Positions 7,065 to 15,504 are shown, counted from the first letter of the stretch. The stretch: DNA of 53,836 bases from Phytohabitans sp036906915 (GCF_036906915.1 NZ_JBAKHX010000055.1:1-53836), one strand, 5' to 3'. A program made the numbers and translations. The notes: generated by a model from the sequence alone, not told the origin.

Positions 7065-8066
7065 GTGGACAAGCGGCAGGACACCTCGCCTCGCCGGGCC
7101 ACCCTGCGGGACGTGGCTCGGGCCGCCGGCGTGTCCCACCAGACGGTGTCGCGGGCCATCAACGACAAGGGCGAGATCGACCCGGAGACGCGGCGCCGGA
7201 TCCTCGAGACCGCGCGTGAGCTGCAATACCGGCCCAGCCGGTACGCCCGCGGGCTGGTCAGGCCGGGGCTCGTCACGGTCGGGCTGATCGTGCCCGACGT
7301 CGTGAATCCGTACTTTCCCGAGTTCATCGCCGGCGTCATCCAGGCCGCCGACGCGCAGGACTGGCAGGTCGTGGTCGCCAGCACCGAAAGCGACCGCCGC
7401 CGCGAGTTGCCGCTCGTGCGCTCGCTCGGCCGGCAGGTCGACGCCGTCGCCGGGTACCTCAGCCACACGGACGCGGAGCTCGCACCGTACGCGGAAGGCC
7501 TGCCGCTCGTGGTCGTGGACCGCGGCCCGGAGCCGTCCGCGCACGGCACCGTGCGCGTCGATCTCGCGGCCGGCGTGCGCGCCGCCGTGGCGCACCTGGT
7601 CGAGCGCGGCCACCGGCGGATCGGCATGATCGACTGCCCGTCGGTGTGTGACCCGCTGGTGCGTCGGGACACGTTCCTCGCCGCTGCCGCCGAGCACGGG
7701 CTGCCGGTCGGCGAGGACTGGGTCGCGTCCGGCGCTCAGTCGATGGAGGGTGGGGCGGAGACGTTCGCCGCGCTGCGCGCGGCGCACCCCGACATGACCG
7801 CGACGTTCGCGTTCAATGACCTGGTCGCGATCGGTGCCATGCGCGAGGCGCGCCAGCGAGGCCTCCGGGTACCGGAAGACTGCGCGATCGTCGGATTCGA
7901 TGGCCTGAGCCTTGGCGAGCTGCTCGACCCTCCACTGAGCACCGTCCATATCGACAAGCGCCGCCTCGGCGAGCTGGCCGTGGAGCAGATCCAGGCGCTG
8001 CTCGCCGGAGACGTGCCCCCGCCCGCCATCCTGCCCCCGACGCTCCTGGTCCGCGGCACCACCTGA
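7065..8066 (+). CDS. LacI-family transcriptional regulator
   Basis: The 333-residue protein has the N-terminal LacI HTH (ATLRDVARAAGVSHQTVSRAI, residues about 12-32) with hinge helix (YRPSRYARGLV), then a periplasmic-binding-protein-like effector domain from VTVGLIVPDVVNPYFPEF to STVHIDKRRLGELAVEQI. The GTG at 7065 gives the usual family start. The effector domain should bind a small sugar-like ligand. The 14-bp palindrome 55 bp upstream is the predicted operator, making it autoregulated and the repressor of the divergent MFS gene. Its TGA shares one base with the ATG of the next gene, so the two are translationally coupled. Confidence 0.9.
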   Translation: MDKRQDTSPRRATLRDVARAAGVSHQTVSRAINDKGEIDPETRRRILETARELQYRPSRYARGLVRPGLVTVGLIVPDVVNPYFPEFIAGVIQAADAQDWQVVVASTESDRRRELPLVRSLGRQVDAVAGYLSHTDAELAPYAEGLPLVVVDRGPEPSAHGTVRVDLAAGVRAAVAHLVERGHRRIGMIDCPSVCDPLVRRDTFLAAAAEHGLPVGEDWVASGAQSMEGGAETFAALRAAHPDMTATFAFNDLVAIGAMREARQRGLRVPEDCAIVGFDGLSLGELLDPPLSTVHIDKRRLGELAVEQIQALLAGDVPPPAILPPTLLVRGTT

Positions 8067-8716
8067 TGGCAGCCGGCCCGCCGCATCCATTGCTGGGCTA
8101 CCTGCTCGACGGGGCCGAGGGTCGCTTCCCGCCCGCCGACGGGGGCGTCACCGTCGTGCCGGCTCTGCCCGGCGGCCTGGAGTGCTCGGTCGCCTTCACC
8201 GGCCACGCGGTCGTCGCCACCGCCCTGCCCGCCGGGGACGTCCACGCCCAGCAGCCGGACGGTTTCGGTGGATCCCTTGCCCCCGACTTCCTGCGCTGGC
8301 TCGCAGGTCCCCGTGGATGGATCGACGTCGTCGACGCCACCCTCACGCGTGGCGGCACCGGCGGCGAGCCGCGGCTGCGCCCGCTCGACGACGCCGGCGA
8401 CCACCCCCGGGTGCGGCACGCCATGGAGTTGCGCGCGCGAGTCCGGGTGTTCGGCGACGGTCGCGGGCTCGTCACCCTCGCCGAGGGGCTCGCCGGGCGC
8501 ACCGAGCTCAGCCTCGAACTGCACCGGCCAGACGACGGCGGCCGCGGGCGCGGGCGTTCGCTGATCGCCGACGCGCTGACCCTGGTGCCCGAGGGTGAGC
8601 CGGTGTTCGCGGCGGTCTCCCCGGGCAACGCCCGATCCTTGCGCGCGTTCCTCGCCGTGGGGTTCACCCCTATCGGTTCCGAGGTGCTGATCCGTCCCGA
8701 CCGGTCGCGTGGCTGA
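8066..8716 (+). CDS. GNAT-like acetyltransferase-fold protein
   Basis: The 216-residue protein starts at the ATG overlapping the LacI stop. Its C-terminal part (GRSLIADALTLVPEGEPVFA then VSPGNARSLRAFLAVGFTPIG) has the acetyl-CoA-binding and N-A-x-S-L-R signature of GNAT enzymes. The N-terminal half (ECSVAFTGHAVVATALPAGDV) lacks clear motifs, which suggests a divergent GNAT subfamily with a tandem or degenerate first domain. Substrate unknown. Coupling to the LacI gene suggests a shared role with the MFS transporter, for example modifying the transported compound, but that is inference. Confidence 0.6.
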   Translation: MAAGPPHPLLGYLLDGAEGRFPPADGGVTVVPALPGGLECSVAFTGHAVVATALPAGDVHAQQPDGFGGSLAPDFLRWLAGPRGWIDVVDATLTRGGTGGEPRLRPLDDAGDHPRVRHAMELRARVRVFGDGRGLVTLAEGLAGRTELSLELHRPDDGGRGRGRSLIADALTLVPEGEPVFAAVSPGNARSLRAFLAVGFTPIGSEVLIRPDRSRG

Positions 8717-8725
8717 GGCGCCGCC

Positions 8726-8801
8726 GATCAAGGGCGATCGCGTTGACCAAGGGCGAACGCACGTGGATCGGAGATCGAAGCACGTGCGTTCGTCCTTGAT
8801 C
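8726..8801. repeat. 57-bp element copy 3 with an extra 19-bp half-unit
   Basis: Half-unit GATCAAGGGCGATCGCGTT (8726-8744) precedes a core at 8745-8801: arm GACCAAGGGCGAACGCACG, middle TGGATCGGAGATCGAAGCA, arm CGTGCGTTCGTCCTTGATC. An A-to-G change in the left arm is matched by T-to-C in the right arm. It lies between convergent genes (GNAT-like and sulfatase). Confidence 0.9.
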
Positions 8802-8818
8802 GGCGGGAGGGGGCTGAT

Positions 8819-10570
8819 TCAGGAGCCGTACGCGGTCAGGAAGCGGTCGCGGAACGTGCTCATCGGCCAGACCGGCGACTGCGGGCCGGGGCGCAGGCCG
8901 TCCTGCCAGCCCCAGCCCGCGATCCGCTCCAGCACCGCCGGGTCGCGGGCCACGATCGAGATCGGCACGTCGTGGCCGGCATCGTCGCCGGCGACCAGCG
9001 GCGACGGCTGGTGGTCGCCGAGGAAGATGACGACGAGGTCGTCGTCGCCGTACGTCTCGATGTACGACGTCAGGACGGTGAGCGTGTACTCGATCGAGCG
9101 GCGGTACTCGGTGCGCACCCGGGTCTGGTCCCGCCACACCTCCTCGGCGTTCAGCCCCTCCTTGCGGATCTCGTGGTAGATCGACCCGTCGCCGACCTGG
9201 TTCCAGTCGATGAAGCGGGGCAGCGGCGCCCACGGGCTGTGGCTGGACACCAGCGGGATCGTGGCGAAGACCGGGCCGCGGTCGGTCTTGGCGTGCTCGA
9301 AGCGCTCGTACGCCACCATCGTGTACTGGTCGGCCATGGTCGCCCAGCCGAAGCCGGGGCCCCGATAGCCGAGGTTGGGCAGGTCGTAGACCTGGTCGTA
9401 CCCGTAGAAGTCGCCCTCGGGCCAGGCGCGGGTAATTCCCGGCATCACACCGACCGTGCGCCAGCCGGCGCGCCGGAACGCACTGACCAGTGTCAGCCGG
9501 TCGCTCGACGTGACCGTGCGGAAGCGCTGCTGGTTGTCGACCCACAGCCCGGACAGGAACGTCGCGTGCGCCAGCCAGCTCCCGCCGCCCGAGGTCGACG
9601 ACGTGAGGTAGCCGCTCCGCGCGCCGTACCCGGCGGTGCGCAGCCGCCCGTACCCCGTGTCGAGCACCGCACCGACCTGCCCGGAGAACTCCGGGTCTTC
9701 GACCGCGTCCCGACCGTAGCTTTCCACGAACGCCAGCACCACGTCCTTGCCGCGCAGCGCGGTCAGCAACTGGTCATCGGGCGTGTCGCGGAACGCGTCG
9801 ACCTTCGCCTCCTCAGCGAACAGCTGCCGATCGCGCAGGCCGTCGCGCACCATCCCGGCCCGCTCGTACACGAGGATCGCGCTGCGCTGCGTGGCGATCG
9901 GCGCGTTGGTGACCAGCAGCGCGCCGAGGATCGCGCAGGCGATCCACGCCACCGCGCCCCGACTGCGCGGCACGACACTGGTCAGCCGGATCACCGAGAG
10001 TGTGGCGAGCACGAGCACCGCGATCGCCAGCAGGATCGCCCCGACCACGGTGGCGACCACGCCGCCCTCGCCGACCGAGCCCTTCAGCACCGTCAGCGCG
10101 TCGTCGAAGAGCACCCAGTCGAGCACCAGGTCGAACGGGCGGTCGAGGATCGAGAAGAAACCCATGTCGAGGAGCTTGACGATCACCAGCGCACCGAGCA
10201 GCGGGCCGACGACCAGCGCGAAGATCCGGCGCCCCCTCGGCGGCAGGAGCAGCAGCAGGACCGCGCCCGCGAGGGCCTCCACCGGGATGTAGAGGAACTC
10301 GCGGACGGTCAGCAGGTCGAGCTTGTTCGGCAGTACCAGCGCGGCCAGGACGGCGGCGGCTGACAGTACCGTCAAAACCCACGCGACCACCGTGCGCCAT
10401 CGCGGCCGCTCGCCCTCGGCGGCGGCCGGGCCCTCCTGATCCGGGCCCTCCTGATCCGGGCCCTCCTGATCCGGGCCGGCGCCGTCATCCGGGCCGGCGC
10501 CGTCATCCGGGCCGGCACCGTCCGCATCCGGGGGCGCGGCCGGGCGCCGGAGGCGCGTCAAGAACGACAT
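8819..10570 (-). CDS. Membrane-bound sulfatase/phosphatidylglycerol-transferase-like protein (alkaline phosphatase superfamily)
   Basis: The 583-residue protein has a cytoplasmic N-terminal tail with DNA-encoded GPDQE and GAGPDD repeats (about residues 18-47), then five hydrophobic segments from VVAWVLTVLSAAAVLAALVL to AVAWIACAILGALLVTN. An extracytoplasmic sulfatase-type domain follows. KDVVLAFVESYGRDAV and the Ser/Thr-rich TSSTSGGGSWLAHATFLSG mark the catalytic entry. PLVSSHSPWAPLPR and LVVIFLGDHQPSPLVAG are the metal-binding blocks typical of LTA-synthase-like and sulfatase-like proteins. It may transfer phospho-groups onto an envelope polymer; the substrate is not deducible. A -10 box TAGCGT ends 8 nt before its ATG. 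Confidence 0.75.
   Translation of the reverse strand: MSFLTRLRRPAAPPDADGAGPDDGAGPDDGAGPDQEGPDQEGPDQEGPAAAEGERPRWRTVVAWVLTVLSAAAVLAALVLPNKLDLLTVREFLYIPVEALAGAVLLLLLPPRGRRIFALVVGPLLGALVIVKLLDMGFFSILDRPFDLVLDWVLFDDALTVLKGSVGEGGVVATVVGAILLAIAVLVLATLSVIRLTSVVPRSRGAVAWIACAILGALLVTNAPIATQRSAILVYERAGMVRDGLRDRQLFAEEAKVDAFRDTPDDQLLTALRGKDVVLAFVESYGRDAVEDPEFSGQVGAVLDTGYGRLRTAGYGARSGYLTSSTSGGGSWLAHATFLSGLWVDNQQRFRTVTSSDRLTLVSAFRRAGWRTVGVMPGITRAWPEGDFYGYDQVYDLPNLGYRGPGFGWATMADQYTMVAYERFEHAKTDRGPVFATIPLVSSHSPWAPLPRFIDWNQVGDGSIYHEIRKEGLNAEEVWRDQTRVRTEYRRSIEYTLTVLTSYIETYGDDDLVVIFLGDHQPSPLVAGDDAGHDVPISIVARDPAVLERIAGWGWQDGLRPGPQSPVWPMSTFRDRFLTAYGS
10426..10524. repeat. In-frame tandem repeats, 3 x 15 bp then 3 x 18 bp, inside the sulfatase gene
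   Basis: Three copies of ccgggccctcctgat (10426-10470) are followed by three copies of an 18-bp unit beginning ccgggccggcgccgtcat (10471-10524, the last diverged). They encode the acidic cytoplasmic tail and are likely variable in copy number. Confidence 0.9.
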
Positions 10571-10578
10571 GCCGACTC

Positions 10579-10584
10579 ACGCTA
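10579..10584 (-). promoter_or_regulatory. -10 box (TAGCGT) for the sulfatase gene, leaderless
   Basis: On the minus strand TAGCGT ends 8 nt before the ATG at 10568-10570, with no ribosome site between them. Confidence 0.4.
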
Positions 10585-10624
10585 CCCGTCCGTGGTGCGG
10601 CCCCGGCCGCGCCCGGGCGGCTCG

Positions 10625-10630
10625 TATTAT
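10625..10630 (+). promoter_or_regulatory. -10 box (TATTAT) for recQ, leaderless
   Basis: TATTAT ends 6 nt before the GTG at 10637. It is the only AT-rich hexamer in this GC-rich divergent gap, and it supports the GTG start over the ATG at 10592. Confidence 0.55.
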
Positions 10631-10636
10631 CGCCGG

Positions 10637-12487
10637 GTGGCGCCTACCGATCTCGACGTCAACCGCGACGCGGCGGAGACACTGCGGCGGGTCTTCGGCT
10701 ACGACGCCTTCCGGGGCGAGCAGCAGGAGATCATCGAGCATGTCGCCGGGGGCGGCGACGCCCTCGTGCTGATGCCGACCGGCGGCGGCAAGTCGCTGTG
10801 CTACCAGATTCCCGCGCTGGTGCGCGAGGGCGTCGGCGTGGTCATCTCGCCGCTGATCGCGCTCATGCAGGACCAGGTCGACGCGCTGCGGGCGCTCGGG
10901 GTGCGCGCCGGCTTCCTCAACTCGACGCTCGACTTCTCCGAGCGCCGGCTGGTCGAGGCCGAGTTCGTGGCCGGCGAGCTGGATCTGCTGTACCTGGCGC
11001 CCGAGGCGCTCGGCTCGCAATCGACCAGAGCTCTGCTCGACCGCGGCCGGATATCGCTCTTCGCGATCGACGAGGCGCACTGCGTGGCGCAGTGGGGGCA
11101 CGACTTCCGTCCCGACTACCTGGCGCTGTCGATGCTGCACGAGCGGTGGCCGAAGGTGCCCCGGATCGCACTGACCGCCACCGCGACCAGCGCCACCCGC
11201 ACCGAGATCGCGACCCGGTTGCAGCTCGACGAGGCCCGGCACTTCGTGTCGAGCTTCGACCGGCCCAACATCCAGTACCGGATCGTGCCGAAGAACGAGC
11301 CGCGCCGGCAGCTGCTGACCCTGCTGCGCACCGAGCACGCCGGCGACGCAGGCATCGTCTACTGCCTGTCGCGCGCGTCGGTGGAGAAGACCGCCGAGTT
11401 CCTGACGCAGAACGGGATCACCGCGCTGCCGTACCACGCCGGGCTCGACGCGGCGACCCGCACCGCGCACCAGTCCCGCTTCCTGCGCGAGGACGGCCTC
11501 GTCATGGTGGCCACGATCGCGTTCGGCATGGGCATCGACAAGCCCGACGTGCGGTTCGTCGCGCACCTCGACCTGCCCCGCTCGGTCGAGGGCTACTACC
11601 AGGAGACCGGGCGCGCCGGGCGCGACGGGCTGCCGTCGACCGCCTGGCTGGCGTACGGGCTGCAGGACGTCGTGCAGCAGCGCAAGATGATCGACAGCTC
11701 AGACGGCGACCTGTCGCGCCGCCGGGTGCTCGCCGCGCACCTCGACGCGATGCTGGCGCTGTGCGAGACGGTCGAGTGTCGCCGCACGCAGATCCTCGCG
11801 TACTTCGGCGAGCAGAGCGCCGCCTGCGGCAACTGCGACACCTGCCTCGCGCCGCCGGAGTCGTGGGACGGCACGGTCGCCGCGCAGAAGCTACTGTCCA
11901 CTGTGCTGCGTCTGGCCCGCGAGCGCGGCCAGAAGTTCGGCGCCGGGCAGTCCATCGACATCCTGCTGGGCAGGCAGTCCGACAAGGTGGTGCAGCACCG
12001 CCACGACTCACTGTCCACATTCGGCATCGGCACGGAGCTGAGCGAGAGCGAGTGGCGGGGCGTGGTGCGCCAGATGCTGGCGCAGGGTTTGCTTGCGGTC
12101 GAGGGGGAGTACGGCACGCTGGCGCTCACCGAGGGCAGCGGTGCCGTGCTGCGCAAGGAGCGCGAGGTGCGGTTGCGGCGCGAGGCGCCCCGCACGGCGT
12201 CCGCGCGGGTCGCCAAGCCGCGCGCGTCTGGCGGCACAGCGGCCATGGAGATGCCGCCCGAGGCGGCACCGGTCTTCGAGCGGCTGCGCGCCTGGCGGGC
12301 CGCCACCGCGAAGGAGCAGGGGGTGCCGGCGTACGTGATCTTCCATGACGCGACGCTGCGCCAGATCGCGACCGAGTCGCCGACGAGCCTCGCCGCTCTG
12401 GGCACGGTGAGCGGTGTGGGCGAGAATAAGCTGGCCAAGTTCGGCCAGCAAATCCTCGACACGTTGGCGAACGAGACGGGCGGCTAG
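10637..12487 (+). CDS. recQ: ATP-dependent DNA helicase RecQ
   Basis: This 3'-5' superfamily 2 helicase acts in recombination and repair. Of 616 residues, the order is: Walker A MPTGGGKS (Lys52), SPLIALMQDQVD, the DEAH box in LFAIDEAHCVAQWGHDFRPDY, TATATSATRTEI, motif V TIAFGMGIDKPDVR and motif VI QETGRAGRDG. A RecQ zinc site follows (CRRTQILAYFGEQSAACGNCDTCL region), then the RQC winged helix and a C-terminal HRDC domain (about residues 545-616, ending FGQQILDTLANETGG). The GTG at 10637 was chosen because a TATTAT box sits 6 nt upstream. Its stop overlaps the stop of the convergent ABC permease by four bases (CTAG). Confidence 0.95.
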   Translation: MAPTDLDVNRDAAETLRRVFGYDAFRGEQQEIIEHVAGGGDALVLMPTGGGKSLCYQIPALVREGVGVVISPLIALMQDQVDALRALGVRAGFLNSTLDFSERRLVEAEFVAGELDLLYLAPEALGSQSTRALLDRGRISLFAIDEAHCVAQWGHDFRPDYLALSMLHERWPKVPRIALTATATSATRTEIATRLQLDEARHFVSSFDRPNIQYRIVPKNEPRRQLLTLLRTEHAGDAGIVYCLSRASVEKTAEFLTQNGITALPYHAGLDAATRTAHQSRFLREDGLVMVATIAFGMGIDKPDVRFVAHLDLPRSVEGYYQETGRAGRDGLPSTAWLAYGLQDVVQQRKMIDSSDGDLSRRRVLAAHLDAMLALCETVECRRTQILAYFGEQSAACGNCDTCLAPPESWDGTVAAQKLLSTVLRLARERGQKFGAGQSIDILLGRQSDKVVQHRHDSLSTFGIGTELSESEWRGVVRQMLAQGLLAVEGEYGTLALTEGSGAVLRKEREVRLRREAPRTASARVAKPRASGGTAAMEMPPEAAPVFERLRAWRAATAKEQGVPAYVIFHDATLRQIATESPTSLAALGTVSGVGENKLAKFGQQILDTLANETGG

Positions 12488-13476
12488 GCGATGCGGCGGA
12501 CCCGGCGGATCGCGAGATAGAGCAGCACGACGGCCAGCGCTACGAAGATGCCGGTCTCGATGCTCTGAAAGAGCCAGAAGCGGTCGCCGGGCTGGTATTG
12601 CTGCCAGTTGTAGGCGCCGGCCTGGAGGCCGAGGCCGCTGCCGCACGGGCTGCCGCCCGGGCCCGAGACGCCCGGTGGGCAGGCCACTTCGGCGTTCGTC
12701 GCCGCGACGGTGCCGTCCGGGTTGCGCACCTGCTTGGCGAGCACCCAGTCGCCGGTCAGGTTGCCCCGCTCGCCAGTGCTGCCCTCCACCGGGTAGGTGC
12801 GCACCTTCGCGGGCATGTAACGGGGCCGGACCAGCAGGGTCAGGGCGATCCGCAGCCCGGCGAACCCGGCGAGTGCGACACCCATCGCGGGCAGCACCTT
12901 GTGCCACACGGTGCCGGCGAACACGCCGAGCGCGACCGCGAAGAGCGTGTATCCGATAGGCGCGATCCCCTGCATGTCGAAGAGCCCGGATTCGAACCGG
13001 CTCAGCAGCCCGGTCTGGGTCAGCGGCTCCATCCACCACGTCGTGCCGAGACCGTACACAGTGGCCACAGCGAGCGTAAACCCGCCCACCGCACCGACCT
13101 TGACGAGCGCCCAGTGCCGCCGGCTGACGCCCTGCGTCCACACCAGACGGTGAGTGCCCTGCTCGGTCTCGCGGGCGACCAGCGGCGCACCCCAGAAGAG
13201 CCCGACCAGCAGCGGCAGGACCAGTAGCAGCACGCCCGCGAAGGTCAGGCTGGCGTACTGGTCGTTGAACGCGTCGAGCGCGCGCATGCAGGTGATGCTC
13301 GCCTCCGGTGCGAGGCTGCCGCCTTTCAGCCCCTCGAAACACGCCGGCAATCCCTTGTCGGCGTACGTGTCCCGCATCGCCAGGCCGGTCGGCACGATCA
13401 TCGCGGCCAGGGCCAGCAGGCCGGCGAGCGTGTACAGCGCCTGCTTGCGGTGCTGCCGCCAGGTCAGCCAGATCAT
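12484..13476 (-). CDS. ABC-2-type transporter permease
   Basis: The 330-residue membrane protein begins MIWLTWRQHRKQALYTLAGL and has six hydrophobic segments. A Cys-containing extracytoplasmic loop (ACFEGLKGG to ITCMRALD) follows the first, and a second long outside loop (about residues 235-295) precedes the last. TWRQHR and RETEQGTHRLVWTQGVSRRHW are characteristic of actinomycete ABC-2 permeases paired with GntR/YtrA regulators. Its ATG overlaps the ATPase stop (ATGA), so the two are coupled. It probably exports an antimicrobial peptide or a cell-wall-active compound, by analogy with YtrA-type operons. Confidence 0.85.
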   Translation of the reverse strand: MIWLTWRQHRKQALYTLAGLLALAAMIVPTGLAMRDTYADKGLPACFEGLKGGSLAPEASITCMRALDAFNDQYASLTFAGVLLLVLPLLVGLFWGAPLVARETEQGTHRLVWTQGVSRRHWALVKVGAVGGFTLAVATVYGLGTTWWMEPLTQTGLLSRFESGLFDMQGIAPIGYTLFAVALGVFAGTVWHKVLPAMGVALAGFAGLRIALTLLVRPRYMPAKVRTYPVEGSTGERGNLTGDWVLAKQVRNPDGTVAATNAEVACPPGVSGPGGSPCGSGLGLQAGAYNWQQYQPGDRFWLFQSIETGIFVALAVVLLYLAIRRVRRIA

Positions 13477-14363
13477 GCCGGTACTCCCCACTCGGTGTGG
13501 CTGGCGCGGGTGTCGCTGTCGGCGAGGTACGCCAGGATGATGTCTTCGAGGCTCACGTCCCGCACCGTCCACGTCGGATCGGTGATCGGCCCGTCGGTGC
13601 GCACCAGCAGCGTCGACTGCCGGTCGGTGTGGCTGGCCCGCACGACGGCCGCGACGCCGCCGATCGGGCCACCGTCGTGGCGGGCCCCGATGAGCTGCCG
13701 GTATTTGGTGGCGAGTTCGTCGGTCGGGCCGGCCAGCCGCACCTGGGAGGCGCTGAGCACCACGACGTAGTCGCAGGTGCGCTCCAGGTCGGCGAGGATG
13801 TGCGAGGAGAGCAGCACGGTGGCGCCGGTCTCCGCGACGCTGCCCATCAGCGCCTGTAGGAACTCGCGCCGGGCCAGCGGGTCGAGGCTGGCGACCGGCT
13901 CGTCGAGCAACAGCAGCGAGGGTCGTTTCGCCAGCGCCAGGGCGAGCGCCACCTGGGCGCGCTGCCCGCCGGAGAGCTTGCCCACGGGCCGATCCGGTGG
14001 CAGCCCGAGCTGGGCCAGCCGGGTGCGGGCCAGCGCGGCGTCCCACCGGCGGTTGAGCTTGCCGCCCATGGTGACCAGCTCGGCGGCGGTGAAGTCCCGG
14101 TACAGCGGGGTGTCCTGGGCGACGAACCCGATTTCGGACAGCACCTCCGTGTCGCCGTACGGGGAGCGGCCGAGGATCCGCACCGCGCCGGCGTCCGGGC
14201 GCAGCAGGCCGACCGCCATGTGCAGCAGCGTGCTCTTGCCCGCGCCGTTCGGCCCGACCAGCGCGGCGACCCGGCCGGCGGGCAGGCGCAGCGTGCAGTC
14301 CCGCACCGCCCACCTGCTGCCGTACCGCTTGCCGAGCTGGTCTGTCTCCAGCACGTACTCCAT
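13473..14363 (-). CDS. ABC transporter ATP-binding protein
   Basis: The 296-residue ATPase starts at the ATG at 14361-14363 (MEYVLETDQLGKRYG). Walker A GPNGAGKST spans residues 37-45, the Q-loop is IGFVAQDTPLY, the signature is LSGGQRAQ, Walker B is LLLLDEPVASLD and the switch His is in LLSSHIL. The C-terminal about 90 residues (TDELATKYRQLIGA onwards) form the accessory domain seen in bacitracin-type ATPases. It energises the permease encoded immediately downstream and sits in the GntR-controlled operon. Confidence 0.9.
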   Translation of the reverse strand: MEYVLETDQLGKRYGSRWAVRDCTLRLPAGRVAALVGPNGAGKSTLLHMAVGLLRPDAGAVRILGRSPYGDTEVLSEIGFVAQDTPLYRDFTAAELVTMGGKLNRRWDAALARTRLAQLGLPPDRPVGKLSGGQRAQVALALALAKRPSLLLLDEPVASLDPLARREFLQALMGSVAETGATVLLSSHILADLERTCDYVVVLSASQVRLAGPTDELATKYRQLIGARHDGGPIGGVAAVVRASHTDRQSTLLVRTDGPITDPTWTVRDVSLEDIILAYLADSDTRASHTEWGVPA

Positions 14364-14383
14364 CCCCGGTCCTCTCGTTCTGT

Positions 14384-14782
14384 TCACGCGTGCCCCTCTT
14401 GCCGCGGATAACTCGCGCGGATGGTGGTCTGGACCAGTGCGGTGATGTCGTCTGGTGTCAGCCCGGCGTCGCGGGCGCGGTGCACCCACGCCACCAGGTC
14501 GTCGCGAAGCTCGGCCTGGCCCGACAGGGGTGCGTTTCCGAGCGTCCCCTTGACGAACGTGCCGACGCCCGGCCGGCCCTCCGCGAGGCCTTCGTGTTCC
14601 AGCTCCCGGTACGCCTTCAACACGGTGTTCGGGTTGATGGCCAGCGACTGCGCGACGTCTCGCACCTTCGGCAACTGGTCGCCGGGGACCAGGAGGCCGA
14701 CCCGTAGGGCCTGCTTGACCTGCTGGACGAGCTGCACGTACGTGTTCACCTTCGACCGGCCGTCCAGCACGAACTCGATCAC
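14384..14782 (-). CDS. GntR-family (YtrA subfamily) transcriptional repressor
   Basis: The 132-residue protein has the GntR winged helix (YVQLVQQVKQALRVGLLVPG, LPKVRDVAQSLAINPNTVLK, LEHEGLAEGRPGVGTFV) and only a short C-terminal helical tail of about 45 residues, which defines the YtrA group. Its own promoter carries an inverted repeat that is the predicted operator. It is first in an operon with the ABC ATPase and permease, the usual YtrA-type arrangement in which cell-envelope stress relieves repression. Confidence 0.9.
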   Translation of the reverse strand: MIEFVLDGRSKVNTYVQLVQQVKQALRVGLLVPGDQLPKVRDVAQSLAINPNTVLKAYRELEHEGLAEGRPGVGTFVKGTLGNAPLSGQAELRDDLVAWVHRARDAGLTPDDITALVQTTIRASYPRQEGHA

Positions 14783-14796
14783 TCGCGGCGTCCCTT

Positions 14797-14826
14797 CCTA
14801 TTGTCCTACGACAGTAGAACAATAGG
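14797..14826. promoter_or_regulatory. Predicted YtrA/GntR operator
   Basis: CCTATTGT (14797-14804) and ACAATAGG (14819-14826) form a perfect 8-bp inverted repeat with a 14-bp spacer that itself holds CTAC/GTAG. It lies 15 bp upstream of the GntR gene start. Confidence 0.75.
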
Positions 14827-14968
14827 ACAGGTAGGCGTCAAGATTCCCGCGTCGTTACGCGCTGTGACCGCCCGCGGTGACGCGCCGACTGGCGTAACCG
14901 GTCAGGAATGGAGAAGCCGGTCGGCATACTCGGCTCCTAGCCTGTCTCGTAACAGAAGGGGGAAAACG

Positions 14969-15358
14969 GTGTCACTACAGGCGAACGTCATCATGCTCGG
15001 CGTCAAGGACGTGGAGCGCGCCAAGAAGTTCTACGTAGACGGCCTGGGTTGCGAGGTCGAGCAGGACTACCCCGGCTTCGTCAGGTGCCGGCTGGGTGAG
15101 GGGTCCTCGAGCCTGGCGCTGTACGACTGGGAGGCGGCGGCGCAGGACGCGGGCGTCTCCGCGGAGGGAACCGGGTTCCGCGGCGTCTCGTTCCACTTCA
15201 TCGCCGACTCCCGGGACGCGGTCGACGAGGTCATGCGGGCCGCGGCGGCCGCCGGCGGCGAGGTGGTCAGGGAGGCGGCCGCCGCCGAGTGGGGCGGGTA
15301 CTTCGGCTACTTCAGCGACCCGGACGGCTACCTGTGGAAGGCCACCACCGCCGCCTGA
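14969..15358 (+). CDS. VOC-family (glyoxalase/bleomycin-resistance fold) protein
   Basis: The 129-residue protein has one VOC domain of two beta-alpha-beta-beta-beta units: ANVIMLGVKDVERAKKFYVD in the first and FHFIADSRDAVDEVMRAA then GYFGYFSDPDGYLWKA in the second. The GFVRCRL strand and the closing DPDGYLWK are family marks, but the metal ligands are not complete (no His at the start), so it may be a binding protein rather than an enzyme. GTG at 14969 was chosen for the GAAGGGGG ribosome site about 6 nt upstream. A hairpin follows its stop by 3 nt. Confidence 0.8.
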   Translation: MSLQANVIMLGVKDVERAKKFYVDGLGCEVEQDYPGFVRCRLGEGSSSLALYDWEAAAQDAGVSAEGTGFRGVSFHFIADSRDAVDEVMRAAAAAGGEVVREAAAAEWGGYFGYFSDPDGYLWKATTAA

Positions 15359-15361
15359 CCG

Positions 15362-15381
15362 GCGCCCCTGGCAAGGGGCGC
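15362..15381 (+). terminator. Hairpin terminator after the VOC gene
   Basis: GCGCCCCT and AGGGGCGC pair perfectly over 8 bp around a GGCA loop, starting 3 nt after the stop. There is no T-run, as is common in high-GC genomes. Confidence 0.7.
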
Positions 15382-15482
15382 TCGACGTCGATGTGAGGCA
15401 TCCGCCACGCACAGTCCTCGCTGAACTCGGCGCGCAGCGCCTCGATCTCGACGCGGTCGGCGATGGCCCGGAGGTCGCTCAT
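15382..15482 (-). pseudogene. Remnant of a SnoaL-like (NTF2-fold) gene
   Basis: From ATG at 15480-15482, preceded by a good GGAG site, the frame reads MSDLRAIADRVEIEALRAEF, the usual N-terminus of SnoaL-like proteins. It then jumps to DCAWRMPHIDVE, which in intact homologues lies some 25 residues later. It then runs into the VOC terminator hairpin. About 100 of the expected 130 or so residues are missing, so an internal deletion plus 3' loss is the simplest reading. Confidence 0.6.
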
Positions 15483-15504
15483 CGGTGTCTCCTTCCCCTT
15501 CGGC

